This document shows, piece after piece, positions 9,240-21,226 of a stretch of 60,095 nt of DNA. This DNA comes from Alcanivoracaceae bacterium (GTDB lineage Bacteria > Pseudomonadota > Gammaproteobacteria > Xanthomonadales > Marinicellaceae): the NCBI GenBank assembly GCA_016744455.1, contig JADGEI010000022.1:1-60095 (forward strand). Reading direction: 5' to 3'. Under the pieces are notes generated by a model, which worked only from the letters and a program-made list of their open reading frames with translations, had not been told where the DNA came from and made no database searches. The translations under genes were made by a program, and so were the position numbers. Position 1 is the first letter of the stretch. The number at the start of each line of letters is the position of its first letter.

Positions 9240-12200
9240 ATGAAAGATTTACTTAAACTTTTTAATCCACAAAAAGAAGTACAAGATTTTGATGCAATCA
9301 AAGCGTCTTTAGCTCAACCTGAATTAATTCGTTCTTGGTCTTTTGGTGAAGTTAAAAAACCAGAAACAATAAACTACAGAACTTTTAAGCCAGAACGTGA
9401 TGGATTATTTTGTGCCGCTATTTTTGGTCCTGTAAAAGACTACGAATGTTTGTGTGGTAAGTACAAGCGCATGAAACATCGAGGTGTGGTTTGTGAAAAA
9501 TGTGGTACTGAAGTAACTTTATCAAAAGTTAGACGTGAAAGAATGGGACATATTGCACTAGCAAGTCCTGTAGCGCACATTTGGTTTTTAAAATCATTAC
9601 CATCGCGAATTGGTTTGATGTTAGAAATGACATTACGAGAAATTGAAAGAATCTTATATTTTGAATCATTTGTTGTGACTGATCCAGGTATGACAGATTT
9701 AGAAAAAGGTTCTTTGCTAACTGATGAACAATACACAAGTGCTATTGAGTCATGGGGTGATGAGTTCGTCGCTAAGATGGGTGCTGAAGCTATTTATGAT
9801 TTATTAAAGGAAATTAATTTAACAAGGTCGTTAGTGCAATTTCATGAAGAAATTGATTCGACTCGATCAGTTACAAAGATAAAAAGATTATCAAAAAGAA
9901 TCAAACTGTTTGATTCTTTTGTAAAATCAGGAAATCGCCCTGAGCATATGATTATGACGGTATTACCTGTATTGCCGCCAGAATTAAGGCCTCTTGTTCC
10001 ATTGGATGGAGGACGTTTTGCAACTTCTGATTTGAATGATTTGTACCGCCGCGTTATTAATAGAAATAACCGTTTAGGTAGATTATTGGATTTGCACGCT
10101 CCTGATATTATTGTACGAAATGAAAAACGTATGTTGCAAGAATCAGTAGATGCACTGTTAGATAATGGTCGTCGTGGTAGAGCTATAACAGGTACAAATA
10201 AACGCCCGTTAAAATCTCTAGCAGATATGATTAAGGGTAAGCAAGGTCGTTTCCGTCAAAATTTATTAGGTAAACGTGTTGACTATTCTGGTCGTTCAGT
10301 TATTGTGGTTGGCCCAACATTAAAACTGCATCAGTGTGGTTTACCAAAGAAAATGGCATTAGAATTATTTAAGCCGTTTATACTTGGTAAATTATTACAA
10401 AATGATTTTGTTTCAACTATTAAGGCTGCAAAACGTTCTGTAGAAGATGAGACGCCAGAAGTTTGGGATATTCTTTCAGATGTAATTCGTGAGCATCCTG
10501 TGATGTTAAACCGTGCACCAACGTTGCATAGATTAGGTATTCAGGCTTTCGAACCTATACTTATTGAAGGAAAAGCTATTCAGTTGCATCCTTTGGTTTG
10601 TACTGCATTTAATGCCGATTTCGATGGAGATCAAATGGCGGTACATGTTCCATTATCCATTGAGGCGCAACTTGAAGCGCGAACATTGATGATGTCAACT
10701 AATAACATATTGTCTCCAGCTAGTGGTGAACCGATCATCGTTCCTTCACAAGATGTTGTATTAGGATTGTATTACATGACTAGAGAGTTGGTTAACCAAC
10801 CTGGTGAAGATATGATCTTTGCGGATGTTGATGAAGTGCAACGCGCCTATGATAATGAAAAAGTTACATTACAAGCAAAAATTAAAGTTAGATTAACACA
10901 CTATTCTACAGATGAATCCGGTGTAGAAACAGAAAATAGAGAGTTGGTTGATACTACAGTAGGTCGTGCATTGCTTGCAAAAATACTACCTAAAGGATTG
11001 GCCTTTTCTAATATGAACGTGGTATTGTCTAAGAAGAATATTTCTAAATTATTAAATACCTGTTATCACGAAATGGGTGTTAAAGATACTGTGATATTTG
11101 CAGATCAGCTTATGTACACAGGATTTAGGTATGCAACATATGCAGGAATGTCAATTGGAGTAGACGATTTAATTATACCTGAAGAAAAGAAAACAATTTT
11201 AGAAGAATCTGAAAAAGAAGTTCTAGCTATTCAAGGTCAATATACAGATGGTTTAGTTACGGCCGGAGAGCGTTACAATAAGGTTATCGATATCTGGTCA
11301 CGAGCTAATGAAGAAGTAGCTAAGTCTATGATGGGCGCACTTGGTACGGATAGTGTGAAAACTAAAGAAGGTAAAAAAGTTACGCAAGATTCTATGAATT
11401 CTGTCTTTGTTATGGCAGATTCAGGAGCAAGGGGTTCCCCAGCTCAGATGCGTCAGTTATCAGGTATGCGTGGATTGATGGCTAAACCTGATGGTTCAAT
11501 TATTGAGTCACCCATTAAAGCTAACTTCAGAGAAGGCTTAGATGTGATGCAATACTTTATATCAACGCATGGTGCACGAAAAGGGTTGGCAGATACAGCA
11601 TTGAAGACTGCAAATTCGGGTTATTTGACAAGGCGATTAGTAGATGTAGCACAAGACGTTGTTATTACTCAACATGATTGTGGAACTATTGAAGGCATGA
11701 ACATGCATGCAATTGTAGCTGGTGGCGAAGTGGTTCAGACTTTAGGTGATAGAGTGTTGGGCCGAATAGTAGCATTGGATGTATTTGCTAATGATAAAGA
11801 TGATACACCAGTTATTGAACAAGGCACACTGATCGATGAAGAATGGGTAGCTGTAATTGAAGAGAAAGGCATTGATTCAATGAGAGTTAGGTCGCCTATT
11901 ACCTGTGAGTCTAAGGCTGGTATTTGTGCAAAATGTTATGGTCGTGATTTGGCTAGAGGTAAGTTTGTTAGTATCGGTGAAGCTGTAGGTGTTGTGGCAG
12001 CACAATCAATTGGTGAGCCAGGTACACAGTTAACTATGCGTACATTTCATATTGGTGGTGTTGCATCAAAGCAAGCTGCAAACAATCAAATACAAATTAA
12101 GGCTGATGGTGTTGCTAAATTACACAACATTAAGACAGTCAAAAACAAAGATAAAAAGTTAGTTGCTATTTCCCGTTCTGGTGAATTATCAATTCATGAA

Positions 12201-13451
12201 AAAACAGGTAAAGAAAAAGAGCGTTATAAGATTCCATACGGTTCTATTATTTCAGTAAATGATGGTGCTAAAGTAAAAGGTGGAGATATATTAGTGACGT
12301 GGGATCCACATACACATCCAATTGTTACAGAGGTAGCGGGTGTTGTTAATTTCATTGATTTTCAAGACAATGTTACAGTTGAAGAAAAAACAGATGAGCT
12401 AACAGGTTTAACAAGTTTTGTTATTACTGATCCAAAATCGCGTGGCTCAAAAGGTAAAGATATGAGGCCAACTATCCGTTTAGAAAATAAACGAGGTAAG
12501 CCAATTATGATTCCAGGTACTGAAATTCCTGCACAATATTTCTTACCACCTGGAGCAACAATTAACATCCAAAACAAAGCGGAAGTTAAAGTAGGTGATT
12601 TCTTAGCTAAGATTCCACAAGAGTCTAGTAAAAATAGAGATATTACGGGTGGTTTACCACGTGTTGCAGATTTGTTCGAAGCAAGAAAGCCTAAAGATGC
12701 AGCATTGCAAGCAGAAGCTGCTGGTGTTGTTTCTTTTGGTAAAGAAACAAAAACTAAAAACAGATTGGTCATCACTCAAAGCGATGGTGAGAATGTAGAG
12801 AAGCTAATTCCTAAATGGCGCCAGATAATTGTATTTGAAGGTGAGCATGTGGAAAAAGGAGAGGTGGTAGTTGAAGGAGAGCCTTCGCCACATGACATTT
12901 TACGATTACAAGGCGTTGAGAAACTTGCTAATTATTTAATTAATGAAATTCAAGATGTTTATCGTTTACAAGGTGTAGGAATCGATGATAAGCATATTGA
13001 AACTATAATTAGACAGATGTTACGTAAAGTTGAGGTTGTTAACCCTGGTGATTCTGACTTATTGAAATCTGAGCAGGTTTCTTTGAAAGAAGTTACAGCG
13101 ATAAATAAAGACATTCTTAGTAAAGACGGCATTCCTGTTGACTTCGAATTACAGTTATTAGGTATTACTAAAGCTTCTTTGGCAACCGAATCATTTATTT
13201 CGGCGGCCTCTTTCCAAGAGACAACTCGTGTACTGACCGAAGCATCTGTTCGCGGTACTAAGGATTATTTACGTGGATTGAAAGAGAATGTAATTGTTGG
13301 TAGGTTAATACCAGCAGGTACAGGCCTTGCTTTTCATCAAGAACGTAAAAAGTCACGAGAAGATTTATTAAAATCTGACTTAATGGAAATCGAAGCTGAG
13401 TCTTTATTAGATGATTCAAGCGATTTGGATTCACCATTATTAGAGGAATAA
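9240..13451 (+). CDS. rpoC: RNA polymerase beta-prime subunit
   Basis: This is the second catalytic subunit of RNA polymerase, 1403 residues long. The N-terminal zinc finger reads [20 protein letters not shown] (near residue 70). The magnesium-binding NADFDGDQM motif lies near 457-465. The second zinc site has the C-x(6)-C-x(2)-C pattern of [11 protein letters not shown] (encoded around 11905-11938). The bridge helix/trigger loop region includes [13 protein letters not shown]. An AGGAG motif precedes the ATG. It closes the rplKAJL-rpoBC transcript. Confidence 0.98.
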   Translation: MKDLLKLFNPQKEVQDFDAIKASLAQPELIRSWSFGEVKKPETINYRTFKPERDGLFCAAIFGPVKDYECLCGKYKRMKHRGVVCEKCGTEVTLSKVRRERMGHIALASPVAHIWFLKSLPSRIGLMLEMTLREIERILYFESFVVTDPGMTDLEKGSLLTDEQYTSAIESWGDEFVAKMGAEAIYDLLKEINLTRSLVQFHEEIDSTRSVTKIKRLSKRIKLFDSFVKSGNRPEHMIMTVLPVLPPELRPLVPLDGGRFATSDLNDLYRRVINRNNRLGRLLDLHAPDIIVRNEKRMLQESVDALLDNGRRGRAITGTNKRPLKSLADMIKGKQGRFRQNLLGKRVDYSGRSVIVVGPTLKLHQCGLPKKMALELFKPFILGKLLQNDFVSTIKAAKRSVEDETPEVWDILSDVIREHPVMLNRAPTLHRLGIQAFEPILIEGKAIQLHPLVCTAFNADFDGDQMAVHVPLSIEAQLEARTLMMSTNNILSPASGEPIIVPSQDVVLGLYYMTRELVNQPGEDMIFADVDEVQRAYDNEKVTLQAKIKVRLTHYSTDESGVETENRELVDTTVGRALLAKILPKGLAFSNMNVVLSKKNISKLLNTCYHEMGVKDTVIFADQLMYTGFRYATYAGMSIGVDDLIIPEEKKTILEESEKEVLAIQGQYTDGLVTAGERYNKVIDIWSRANEEVAKSMMGALGTDSVKTKEGKKVTQDSMNSVFVMADSGARGSPAQMRQLSGMRGLMAKPDGSIIESPIKANFREGLDVMQYFISTHGARKGLADTALKTANSGYLTRRLVDVAQDVVITQHDCGTIEGMNMHAIVAGGEVVQTLGDRVLGRIVALDVFANDKDDTPVIEQGTLIDEEWVAVIEEKGIDSMRVRSPITCESKAGICAKCYGRDLARGKFVSIGEAVGVVAAQSIGEPGTQLTMRTFHIGGVASKQAANNQIQIKADGVAKLHNIKTVKNKDKKLVAISRSGELSIHEKTGKEKERYKIPYGSIISVNDGAKVKGGDILVTWDPHTHPIVTEVAGVVNFIDFQDNVTVEEKTDELTGLTSFVITDPKSRGSKGKDMRPTIRLENKRGKPIMIPGTEIPAQYFLPPGATINIQNKAEVKVGDFLAKIPQESSKNRDITGGLPRVADLFEARKPKDAALQAEAAGVVSFGKETKTKNRLVITQSDGENVEKLIPKWRQIIVFEGEHVEKGEVVVEGEPSPHDILRLQGVEKLANYLINEIQDVYRLQGVGIDDKHIETIIRQMLRKVEVVNPGDSDLLKSEQVSLKEVTAINKDILSKDGIPVDFELQLLGITKASLATESFISAASFQETTRVLTEASVRGTKDYLRGLKENVIVGRLIPAGTGLAFHQERKKSREDLLKSDLMEIEAESLLDDSSDLDSPLLEE

Positions 13452-13502
13452 TACTGTTATAACTATTGTTTTAAATAATTTTAAAATTTATTAAAACAAT
13501 AC

Positions 13503-13531
13503 TTGACTAAAACGGGTGAAGTAACTAAAAT
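13503..13531 (+). promoter_or_regulatory. Sigma-70 promoter for rpsL-rpsG-fusA-tuf
   Basis: TTGACT (13503-13508) and TAAAAT (13526-13531) are separated by exactly 17 nt, close to consensus. The predicted start is near 13538, about 65 nt before rpsL. Transcription from here would run at once into the hairpin at 13548-13573. Confidence 0.72.
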
Positions 13532-13547
13532 CCTCGTTCTTAATTTC

Positions 13548-13583
13548 GACAGGCTGGTTTTGACTGGCCTGTCTTTTGTTTTC
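13548..13583 (+). terminator. Intrinsic terminator/attenuator in the rpsL leader
   Basis: GACAGGCTGG (13548-13557) pairs with CTGGCCTGTC (13564-13573), 10 bp with two wobble pairs and a 6-nt loop, followed by TTTTGTTTTC. It has the form of a factor-independent terminator. It can end read-through from rpoBC. It also sits downstream of the rpsL promoter, so it could attenuate the str operon. Confidence 0.8.
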
Positions 13584-13604
13584 TATAGGGTAAAGAAAAA
13601 GAAA

Positions 13605-13976
13605 ATGGCAACAATAAACCAACTAGTAAGAAAGCCTAGAAAGCCAAAAGCATACAAAACTAATGTGCCGGCTTTAGAAGCATGTCCACAGAAACGTGGA
13701 GTGTGTGCTCGTGTTTACACGACTACACCTAAAAAGCCTAACTCAGCTTTACGTAAAGTAGCTCGTGTTAGATTAACAAATAAATTTGAAGTAACTAGCT
13801 ATATTGGCGGTGAAGGTCACAACTTGCAAGAACATAGTATCGTATTGATACGTGGCGGTCGTGTAAAAGATTTACCAGGTGTTCGTTATCATGTAGTACG
13901 TGGTGCGTTAGATACAGCAGGTGTTAGTGATAGAAGACAGGGTCGTTCTAAGTACGGAACAAAACGCCCTAAATAA
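13605..13976 (+). CDS. rpsL: 30S ribosomal protein S12
   Basis: S12 sits at the decoding centre and controls accuracy. The start is placed at the ATG giving [13 protein letters not shown], for a 123-residue product like E. coli S12. The open frame extends upstream through the promoter and hairpin, but that part is not S12. The streptomycin-relevant segments are wild type: [18 protein letters not shown] and [17 protein letters not shown]. No strong ribosome site is visible; GGG lies about 14 nt upstream. Confidence 0.97.
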   Translation: MATINQLVRKPRKPKAYKTNVPALEACPQKRGVCARVYTTTPKKPNSALRKVARVRLTNKFEVTSYIGGEGHNLQEHSIVLIRGGRVKDLPGVRYHVVRGALDTAGVSDRRQGRSKYGTKRPK

Positions 13977-13986
13977 ACAAGGTTAA

Positions 13987-14463
<477 letters not shown>

Positions 14464-14490
14464 GTTTGTAATAAGAATAGGAAAACAGTT

Positions 14491-16572
14491 GTGACAAGAC
14501 AGACACCAATTGAGTGCTATCGAAATATAGGGATAATGGCTCATATTGATGCTGGTAAAACTACAACTACTGAAAGGATTTTATATTACACAGGAGTGTC
14601 ACATAAAATAGGAGAAGTCCATGATGGCAATGCCACTATGGATTGGATGGAACAAGAGCAAGAGCGGGGCATTACGATAACTTCTGCTGCAACAACGTGT
14701 TTTTGGTCTGGCATGGATGGCCAGTTTGACAGTCATAGGGTGAATATAATTGATACACCTGGCCATGTTGATTTTACTATAGAGGTTGAGAGATCTCTTA
14801 GGGTTTTAGATGGTGCGGTTGCGGTTTTTTGTGCTGTTGGTGGTGTTGAACCACAGTCTGAAACTGTATGGAGGCAAGCTGATCGTTATCAAGTGCCACG
14901 ATTGGCGTTTGTTAACAAAATGGATAGAACGGGAGCTGATTTTGATCGTGTTGTAGATAATATGCGTTCAAGGCTTGGTGCTAATGTGGTGCCATTACAA
15001 CTGCCAATTGGTGCAGAGGACAGTTTTGTCGGTTTGGTAGATTTGCTAAGGATGAAGGCGATTTATTGGAAAGATGAAAATATGGGAATGGAATACGAGG
15101 CTAGAGATATCCCAGATGAGATGCTAGTCAAATGCGAGGTAGCAAGAGAGCTTGTAATAGAATCTGCTGCTGAAGCCAACGAAGAATTGATGGACAAGTA
15201 CCTGGAAGATGGGTTGTTAACAGATTCTGAAATTCTTCAAGGCTTAAGATTGAGAACAATCAATAATGAAATTGTTTGTTGTTTATGTGGTTCGGCCTTC
15301 AAAAATAAAGGTGTACAAGCTATTTTAGACAAGGTGATTGAGTTAATGCCATCACCAAAAGATGTGCCTGCAATAAAAGGAGTTTTAGATGACAGGCATG
15401 AGACTATAGCAGAAAGACATGCTAATGATAATGAGCCCTTTGCGGCTTTGGTGTTTAAGATTGCGACAGATCCATTTGTTGGAACTTTAGCATTTTTGAG
15501 GGTTTACTCGGGAAGTGTTAAGACTGGTGATATGGTTTTTAATCCAGTAAAAGGGAAGAAAGAAAGGATAGGCCGCTTGTTACAAATGCATTCGAATTCT
15601 CGTGAAGAGATAAAAGAAGTTAATGCAGGTGATATTGTAGCTTTGGTTGGTATGAAGGATGTCACTACTGGTGAAACGCTTTGTGCAACCAATTCTGTTA
15701 TCACATTGGAAAATATGGATTTCCCAGAACCAGTAATTGCTGTAGCAGTAGAGCCTAGAACAACGGCTGACCAAGAAAAAATGAGTAAAGCCTTGGCTAA
15801 GTTAGCTCAAGAAGACCCTTCCTTTAGGGTTGCTACTGATGATGAATCAGGGCAAACAATTATAGCTGGTATGGGTGAGCTGCATTTGGATATCATCGTA
15901 GACAGAATGAAAAGGGAGTTTAAAGTCGATGCAAATGTTGGTAACCCTCAGGTTGCTTACAGAGAGACTATAACGAAGACTGTTGAACAGGAAGGTAAGT
16001 TTATTAAGCAGTCAGGCGGCAAGGGTCAGTATGGCCATGTAAAAATTAAAATAGAGCCTTTGGATCAAGGTGAAGGTTACAAATTTTTAGATTTAACAAA
16101 AGGCGGTGTAATTCCAAAAGAATTTATACCGTCGATTGATAAGGGTATACAAGAACAAATGGAAAACGGCGTTTTAGCAGGTTATCCGGTTGTTGATTGT
16201 ATGGTAACCCTTTTAGATGGTAGTTTTCATGAGGTTGATTCGAGTGAAATGGCCTATAAAATAGCTGCTTCGATGGCTTTTCGAAGTGGTGCGTTAGAGG
16301 CAGGACCTGTAGTGCTTGAGCCTGTAATGAAAGTAGAAATTGCAACCCCAGAAGAGTACATGGGTGATGTGGTTGGCGATGTGAATAAAAAGAAAGGTAA
16401 CCTTGAGGGAATGGAAGATTCTGTTTCTGGGAAGGTTATTAGGGCTTTTATACCACTTTCGAAAATGTTTGGTTATGCAACGGATTTACGTTCAGCCACT
16501 CAAGGTCGTGCTAGCTACTCGATGGAATTTGATCATTATGAGATAGCATCTGATAGTGTATTTAATAAGTAA
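14491..16572 (+). CDS. fusA: Elongation factor G
   Basis: EF-G is the GTPase that drives ribosomal translocation and, with RRF, ribosome recycling. The 693-residue product starts at a GTG codon preceded by ATAGGAAAA. It begins [20 protein letters not shown], matching the EF-G N-terminus. The G motifs are AHIDAGKTT (17-25), DTPGHVDF and [10 protein letters not shown]. The domain IV segment [10 protein letters not shown] is present. It lies between rpsG and the second tuf in the canonical str operon. Confidence 0.98.
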   Translation: MTRQTPIECYRNIGIMAHIDAGKTTTTERILYYTGVSHKIGEVHDGNATMDWMEQEQERGITITSAATTCFWSGMDGQFDSHRVNIIDTPGHVDFTIEVERSLRVLDGAVAVFCAVGGVEPQSETVWRQADRYQVPRLAFVNKMDRTGADFDRVVDNMRSRLGANVVPLQLPIGAEDSFVGLVDLLRMKAIYWKDENMGMEYEARDIPDEMLVKCEVARELVIESAAEANEELMDKYLEDGLLTDSEILQGLRLRTINNEIVCCLCGSAFKNKGVQAILDKVIELMPSPKDVPAIKGVLDDRHETIAERHANDNEPFAALVFKIATDPFVGTLAFLRVYSGSVKTGDMVFNPVKGKKERIGRLLQMHSNSREEIKEVNAGDIVALVGMKDVTTGETLCATNSVITLENMDFPEPVIAVAVEPRTTADQEKMSKALAKLAQEDPSFRVATDDESGQTIIAGMGELHLDIIVDRMKREFKVDANVGNPQVAYRETITKTVEQEGKFIKQSGGKGQYGHVKIKIEPLDQGEGYKFLDLTKGGVIPKEFIPSIDKGIQEQMENGVLAGYPVVDCMVTLLDGSFHEVDSSEMAYKIAASMAFRSGALEAGPVVLEPVMKVEIATPEEYMGDVVGDVNKKKGNLEGMEDSVSGKVIRAFIPLSKMFGYATDLRSATQGRASYSMEFDHYEIASDSVFNK

Positions 16573-16613
16573 TAAAGATAGTAATATTAACATATTTAGC
16601 AATAGAGAAGAAA

Positions 16614-17808
16614 AATGTCTAAAGAAAAATTTGAACGCAACAAACCCCATGTAAACGTGGGAACAATTGGTCACGTCGATCACGGTAAAACAACTTTGAC
16701 AGCCGCTTTAACAAAAGTAGCTGCAGAATTACAAGGCGGTGAGTTTAAGGATTATGATCAAATTGATAATGCACCAGAAGAACGTGAACGTGGTATAACA
16801 ATTGCTACAGCACACGTAGAATATGAAACAGAAGGTCGTCACTACGCACACGTAGATTGTCCGGGCCATGCTGACTATGTTAAAAACATGATTACAGGCG
16901 CAGCACAAATGGATGGTGCAATATTAGTTGTATCAGCAGCTGATGGTCCAATGCCACAAACACGTGAGCATATCTTATTGGGTCGCCAAGTTGGTGTACC
17001 TTACATTGTAGTTTACATGAATAAATGTGACCAGGTAGATGACGAAGAGTTGTTAGAGCTTGTTGAAATGGAAATTCGTGAGTTGCTAAGTGATTATGAT
17101 TTCCCTGGAGATGATACTCCAATGGTTATGGGTTCTGCACTTAAAGCCCTAGAAGGCGATACAAGTGATATCGGAGTTCCATCAATCGAAAAACTATTAG
17201 ATGTGCTTGATGATTATATTCCTCAACCAGAGCGAGATGTTGATCAATCTTTCCTACTACCAATTGAAGATGTGTTCTCAATTTCAGGTCGTGGAACTGT
17301 TGTAACTGGTCGTGTAGAACGCGGTATCGTTAAAGTAGGTGAAGAGTTAGAAATTATCGGTATTAAAGACACGCAGAAAACAGTTTGTACTGGTGTTGAG
17401 ATGTTCCGTAAGTTACTTGATGAAGGCCGTGCTGGTGAAAACGTAGGTGTTTTACTACGTGGTACTAAGCGTGATGAAGTAGAACGTGGTCAAGTATTGG
17501 CACATCCTGGTTCAATTACACCTCATACTGAATTTGAAGCTGAAGTCTATATCTTATCGAAAGATGAGGGTGGTCGTCACACGCCTTTCTTTAAAGGTTA
17601 CAGACCACAATTTTACTTCCGTACTACAGATATAACTGGTGCTTGTGAGTTACCAGAAGGTGTTGAGATGGTAATGCCTGGTGATAACATCAAAATGGAT
17701 GTTACATTAATCAACCCAATTGCGATGGAAGAAGGTTTACGTTTCGCTATTCGTGAAGGCGGACGTACAGTTGGTGCGGGTGTTGTAGCGAAGATACATA
17801 AGTAAACA
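16614..17808 (+). repeat. Direct repeat of 1195 bp, copy 2 (tuf)
   Basis: This is identical to 187-1381 on reading every line of both copies. The flanking sequences differ immediately on both sides (C against A before, A against C after), which argues against a simple assembly duplication. Confidence 0.93.
16615..17805 (+). CDS. tuf: Elongation factor Tu, copy 2
   Basis: This second EF-Tu gene sits in the classical str position after fusA with a 42-nt gap. The protein is the same 396 residues as copy 1 and the DNA is identical over the whole coding sequence. The ribosome site (GAGAAGAAAA) differs from that of copy 1, so the two copies may be translated at different rates. No terminator is visible between it and rpsJ 85 nt downstream, so the str and S10 operons may be co-transcribed. 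Confidence 0.98.
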   Translation: MSKEKFERNKPHVNVGTIGHVDHGKTTLTAALTKVAAELQGGEFKDYDQIDNAPEERERGITIATAHVEYETEGRHYAHVDCPGHADYVKNMITGAAQMDGAILVVSAADGPMPQTREHILLGRQVGVPYIVVYMNKCDQVDDEELLELVEMEIRELLSDYDFPGDDTPMVMGSALKALEGDTSDIGVPSIEKLLDVLDDYIPQPERDVDQSFLLPIEDVFSISGRGTVVTGRVERGIVKVGEELEIIGIKDTQKTVCTGVEMFRKLLDEGRAGENVGVLLRGTKRDEVERGQVLAHPGSITPHTEFEAEVYILSKDEGGRHTPFFKGYRPQFYFRTTDITGACELPEGVEMVMPGDNIKMDVTLINPIAMEEGLRFAIREGGRTVGAGVVAKIHK

Positions 17809-17847
17809 CTTATTTAAAACTAACACATAATAATTATTTATATATAG

Positions 17848-17868
17848 GGTGTGACGAGAAGTCGCACT
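17848..17868 (+). promoter_or_regulatory. Hairpin in the tuf-rpsJ gap
   Basis: GTGTGAC (17849-17855) pairs with GTCGCAC (17861-17867) around GAGAA. It lies 22 nt before rpsJ in a gap of only 85 nt, too short for the E. coli S10 leader through which L4 controls this operon. Its role is unknown. Confidence 0.4.
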
Positions 17869-17890
17869 CTTAACAATAGAGGCAACGGTA

Positions 17891-18202
17891 ATGGCCGAAC
17901 AGAAAATTAGAATAAGATTAAAAGCTTTTGATCATAAATTGATTGATCAATCAGCTGGAAGAATCGTTGATACAGCCAAGCGTACAGGAGCTCAGGTAAA
18001 AGGACCAATACCTTTACCGACTCGTATAGAGCGCTTTACAGTGTTAACTTCTCCGCATGTTAATAAAGATGCGCGTGACCAGTACGAAATGCGTACACAC
18101 AAGCGCTTAGTTGACATTGTAGACCCAAATGACAAAACAGTAGATGCATTAATGAAGTTAGATTTAGCAGCTGGTGTTGATGTCCAAATTCAACTATCTT
18201 AA
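17891..18202 (+). CDS. rpsJ: 30S ribosomal protein S10
   Basis: S10 is a 30S head protein and, as NusE, a transcription antitermination partner of NusB and NusG. The 103-residue protein has the family length, with [15 protein letters not shown] at the start and [15 protein letters not shown] followed by the KRTGAQVKG-type loop. It is the first gene of the S10 operon (rpsJ to rpsQ here) and is followed by rplC after 12 nt. Confidence 0.98.
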   Translation: MAEQKIRIRLKAFDHKLIDQSAGRIVDTAKRTGAQVKGPIPLPTRIERFTVLTSPHVNKDARDQYEMRTHKRLVDIVDPNDKTVDALMKLDLAAGVDVQIQLS

Positions 18203-18214
18203 GGAGTATAGGAA

Positions 18215-18841
18215 ATGACTATCGGACTTATCGGACAAAAAGTAGGTATGACTAGAGTGTTTTCTGAAGAAGGAAACTCTACTCCAGTTACTGTTGTAAG
18301 CGTAGCGAACAATACAATATCTCAAATTAAAACAAAAGAAACGGATGGCTATAATGCTATCCAAGTAGCAACGGGCGTTGTAAAAACATCTAAAGTAAGT
18401 AAGCCACTAGCAGGTCACTTTGCAAAAGCAGGTGTGGAAGCTGGTCGTGAAGTTATGGAATTCAGAACTGATGAATCACATGAAATTGGTTCAAATCTTG
18501 ATATAGCCATGTTTGAAGTTGGTCAAAAGGTTGATATAACTGGTCGTTCAAAGGGTAAAGGCTTTCAGGGTGTAATTAAACGTTATAATTTCCAAATGCA
18601 AGATGCTACTCATGGTAACTCAGTTTCTCATAGAGCTCCCGGCTCCATCGGACAATGTCAAACTCCTGGTCGAGTTTTTAAAGGCAAAAAAATGTCTGGT
18701 CACATGGGTGACAGAAATGTTACAACTCAAAATCTTGAAGTCGTAAGAGTAGATGCTGAAAAAGGTTTGCTTCTTATAAAAGGGGCTGTTCCTGGCGCTA
18801 AGAATTCAAGAGTAATCATTAAACCAGCTGTTAAAGCATAA
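18215..18841 (+). CDS. rplC: 50S ribosomal protein L3
   Basis: L3 is an early 50S assembly protein whose long loop reaches the peptidyl transferase centre. The 208-residue protein begins [16 protein letters not shown]. It carries the signature [13 protein letters not shown] and the loop [19 protein letters not shown], including the Gln that PrmB methylates in E. coli. AAGGAG lies upstream of the ATG. It is the second gene of the S10 operon. Confidence 0.98.
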   Translation: MTIGLIGQKVGMTRVFSEEGNSTPVTVVSVANNTISQIKTKETDGYNAIQVATGVVKTSKVSKPLAGHFAKAGVEAGREVMEFRTDESHEIGSNLDIAMFEVGQKVDITGRSKGKGFQGVIKRYNFQMQDATHGNSVSHRAPGSIGQCQTPGRVFKGKKMSGHMGDRNVTTQNLEVVRVDAEKGLLLIKGAVPGAKNSRVIIKPAVKA

Positions 18842-18851
18842 GGAGAAGATG

Positions 18852-19457
18852 ATGGAAATTAAAATTGCAGGTAAAAAAGCAAAAGTAGAAGTTTCTGATG
18901 AAGTTTTTAACAGAGATTATTCTGAAAGCTTAGTGCATCAAGTTGTCACTGCATATTTAGCAGGTGGGCGTTCTGGTACTAAGGCACAAAAAAATCGAGC
19001 TGCCGTAAGAGGTGGTGGTAAGAAGCCATTTGCACAAAAAGGAACTGGTAGAGCGAGAGCTGGAACAATTCGTAGCCCAATATGGGTTGGTGGTGGAGTT
19101 ACCTTTGCATCGACACCAAGAGATCATTCTCAAAAAGTAAACAAAAAAATGTATCGTGCTGGTATGAAATCAATTATTTCACAGTTAACACGTTCAGACA
19201 GGATGGTTTTTGTAAACAGTGTTGCTATTAAAGAAGGAAAGACTAAAGAGGCTGTTAAGTTTTTAGCTAAACATAAAATGTCAAAAGGCACAATTGTTGT
19301 AGATGAGTTAACTAGCGAAGTTCTTTTGGCAACTAGAAATATACCTAATATTTATGTAACTGATGTTAGATCACTAGATCCAGTATCACTAGTATCGTCA
19401 GACAAGGTTATAATGACAGCGGCAGCCGCTGAAAAAGTACAGGAGTGGTTATCATGA
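18852..19457 (+). CDS. rplD: 50S ribosomal protein L4
   Basis: L4 lines the exit tunnel with its extended loop and in E. coli represses the S10 operon. The second of two adjacent ATG codons is chosen because AGGAG is 6 nt upstream of it and only 3 nt from the first. The product is 201 residues with GGGKKPFAQKGTGRARAGTI in the tunnel loop (around 60-80). Its TGA overlaps the rplW ATG by four bases. Confidence 0.97.
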   Translation: MEIKIAGKKAKVEVSDEVFNRDYSESLVHQVVTAYLAGGRSGTKAQKNRAAVRGGGKKPFAQKGTGRARAGTIRSPIWVGGGVTFASTPRDHSQKVNKKMYRAGMKSIISQLTRSDRMVFVNSVAIKEGKTKEAVKFLAKHKMSKGTIVVDELTSEVLLATRNIPNIYVTDVRSLDPVSLVSSDKVIMTAAAAEKVQEWLS

Positions 19458-19750
19458 GTTTAAATAACTTATACACAACAGTATTGTCACCAATCATTTC
19501 TGAAAAAAGTAATAGGTTAGGTGAACAATCAAATCAATATGTATTTGAAGTTGCTACTTCAGCGAATAAAAAAGAAGTAAAAGCAGCAGTAGAAAAATTG
19601 TTTGAAGTTAAAGTTGAAAATGTACAAATTTTAAATGTAAATGGTAAAACCAAATCATTTAAAGGTAAGCAAGGCAAAAGACCAAATTGGAAGAAAGCCT
19701 ATGTACGTGTACAAGAAGGTCAACTTATTGACTTTGGAACTGCGGAATAA
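19454..19750 (+). CDS. rplW: 50S ribosomal protein L23
   Basis: L23 lies at the tunnel exit and docks trigger factor and SRP. The start is the ATG overlapping the rplD stop (ATGA), with AGGAG 8 nt upstream. An in-frame GTG three codons earlier lies inside that ribosome site and is rejected. The product is 98 residues with VLSPIISEKSNRL near the N-terminus and KRPNWKKAYVRV near the C-terminus. Confidence 0.97.
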   Translation: MSLNNLYTTVLSPIISEKSNRLGEQSNQYVFEVATSANKKEVKAAVEKLFEVKVENVQILNVNGKTKSFKGKQGKRPNWKKAYVRVQEGQLIDFGTAE

Positions 19751-19763
19751 TTAGGAGAATAAC

Positions 19764-20591
19764 ATGGCATTAATCGTATTAAAACCTACTTCACCTGGTC
19801 GCAGAGGTACAGTAAGAGTTAAAAGAGATGGTTTATATAAAGGCAAACCACACGAAGCACTTGTTGAAAAGAAATCAAAAACAGGTGGAAGAAACAATAA
19901 CGGAAGAATAACCACACGTCATAAAGGTGGTGGTCATAAACAACGTTATAGAATGATTGACTTTAAACGCAATAAAGATGGAATTGCTGCAAAAGTTGAG
20001 CGTATTGAATATGATCCAAATCGCACAGCGTATATTGCATTAATTTGTTATGCAGATGGTACGCGTAGTTACATTATTGCACCAAAAGAATTGGTAGCAG
20101 GAATGAGTGTGCAGTCAGGTAATAATGCGCCAATAAAAGTTGGAAATGCATTGCCATTGAGTAATATTCCTTTAGGTTCGGTCATTCACAATATTGAAAT
20201 GAAACCGGGTAAAGGTGCGCAAATAGCTAGAAGTGCAGGTGCTAACGTACAGTTGGTTGCACGTGAAGGTTTATATGCAACTTTAAGATTGCGTTCAGGT
20301 GAGATGAGGAAAGTCCCAGCTGCTTGTAAAGCAACAATTGGTGAAGTTTCAAATGGTGAACATTCTCTTGAGAAGCTTGGTAAAGCCGGTGCAAGTCGAT
20401 GGAGAGGTGTTAGACCTACAGTTCGTGGTGTTGCCATGAATCCAGTTGACCATCCACACGGTGGTGGTGAAGGAAGAACTTCAGGTGGTCGTCATCCAGT
20501 GACACCTTGGGGTATGAAAACAAATGGTTACAAAACCAGAAAAAACAAGCGTACAGATCAGTATATTGTGCGTCGTAGAAATAAAAAATAG
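19764..20591 (+). CDS. rplB: 50S ribosomal protein L2
   Basis: L2 is needed for peptidyl transferase centre assembly and subunit joining. The 275-residue protein shows [20 protein letters not shown] in the N-terminal half. The conserved C-terminal motif [17 protein letters not shown] includes the histidine considered functionally critical. A GGAG ribosome site precedes the ATG, and rpsS follows after 10 nt. Confidence 0.98.
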   Translation: MALIVLKPTSPGRRGTVRVKRDGLYKGKPHEALVEKKSKTGGRNNNGRITTRHKGGGHKQRYRMIDFKRNKDGIAAKVERIEYDPNRTAYIALICYADGTRSYIIAPKELVAGMSVQSGNNAPIKVGNALPLSNIPLGSVIHNIEMKPGKGAQIARSAGANVQLVAREGLYATLRLRSGEMRKVPAACKATIGEVSNGEHSLEKLGKAGASRWRGVRPTVRGVAMNPVDHPHGGGEGRTSGGRHPVTPWGMKTNGYKTRKNKRTDQYIVRRRNKK

Positions 20592-20601
20592 GTAAAATGA
20601 T

Positions 20602-20871
20602 ATGCCACGTTCTTTAAAAAAAGGTCCACACGTTGACCATCACTTAATGAAAAAAGTTCTCAAAGCAGTTGAGGAAAACAATAAAAGACCACTACAAACA
20701 TGGTCTCGTAGATCCATGGTTTTGCCTGAGATGGTAGGCTTAACTATTGCGATCCATAATGGAAGACAACATATTCCTATATTGATTTCTGAAGAAATGG
20801 TTGGTCACAAGTTGGGTGAATTTTCTCCAACTCGTACTTTTAAAGGTCACACTGGTGACGGTAATTCATAG
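20602..20871 (+). CDS. rpsS: 30S ribosomal protein S19
   Basis: S19 is a small 30S head protein that contacts S13 and the A-site finger of the 50S subunit. The 89-residue product begins [15 protein letters not shown] and carries [21 protein letters not shown] and [13 protein letters not shown], the family signature. It lies between rplB and rplV in the S10 operon. Confidence 0.98.
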   Translation: MPRSLKKGPHVDHHLMKKVLKAVEENNKRPLQTWSRRSMVLPEMVGLTIAIHNGRQHIPILISEEMVGHKLGEFSPTRTFKGHTGDGNS

Positions 20872-20880
20872 GAAAGCATG

Positions 20881-21216
20881 ATGGAAATTACAGCAAAACA
20901 TAATAGAGCAGCCATATCTGCACAAAAAGTGCGATTAGTTGCAAACCAAATTCGTGGTATGGGTGTTGAAGAAGCTGAACAGCTTTTAACATTTAGCCCT
21001 AAAAAAGCAGCACATCTAATTAAAAAAGTATTAATGTCAGCAGTAGCAAACGCCGAACATAATGAAGGTTTAGATGTAGATGAGTTATATGTTAGTACGA
21101 TTATGGTAGACGAAGGCCCAACCTTGAAACGTGGAAGAGCACGTGCAAAAGGAAGGGGAACAAGAATTTTAAAAAGAACCAGCCACATCACTGTAAAAGT
21201 GGCTGAAGCTTCATAA
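20881..21216 (+). CDS. rplV: 50S ribosomal protein L22
   Basis: The beta-hairpin of L22 narrows the exit tunnel next to L4. Two adjacent ATGs are present. The second has AGGA at 7-nt spacing against 4 nt for the first, so it is preferred, giving 111 residues starting [19 protein letters not shown]. The tunnel hairpin segment [14 protein letters not shown] and the C-terminal HITVKV are intact. Confidence 0.97.
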   Translation: MEITAKHNRAAISAQKVRLVANQIRGMGVEEAEQLLTFSPKKAAHLIKKVLMSAVANAEHNEGLDVDELYVSTIMVDEGPTLKRGRARAKGRGTRILKRTSHITVKVAEAS

Positions 21217-21226
21217 AGGTAGAGTT

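Noticed and set aside
13503-13604. N-terminal extension of S12 by 34 codons
   Set aside because: The extension would be translated from the promoter and terminator hairpin; S12 proteins start at MATINQ.
17806-17890. Canonical S10 leader for L4 autoregulation
   Set aside because: The gap is only 85 nt and shows a single 7-bp hairpin, not the multi-hairpin leader of E. coli.
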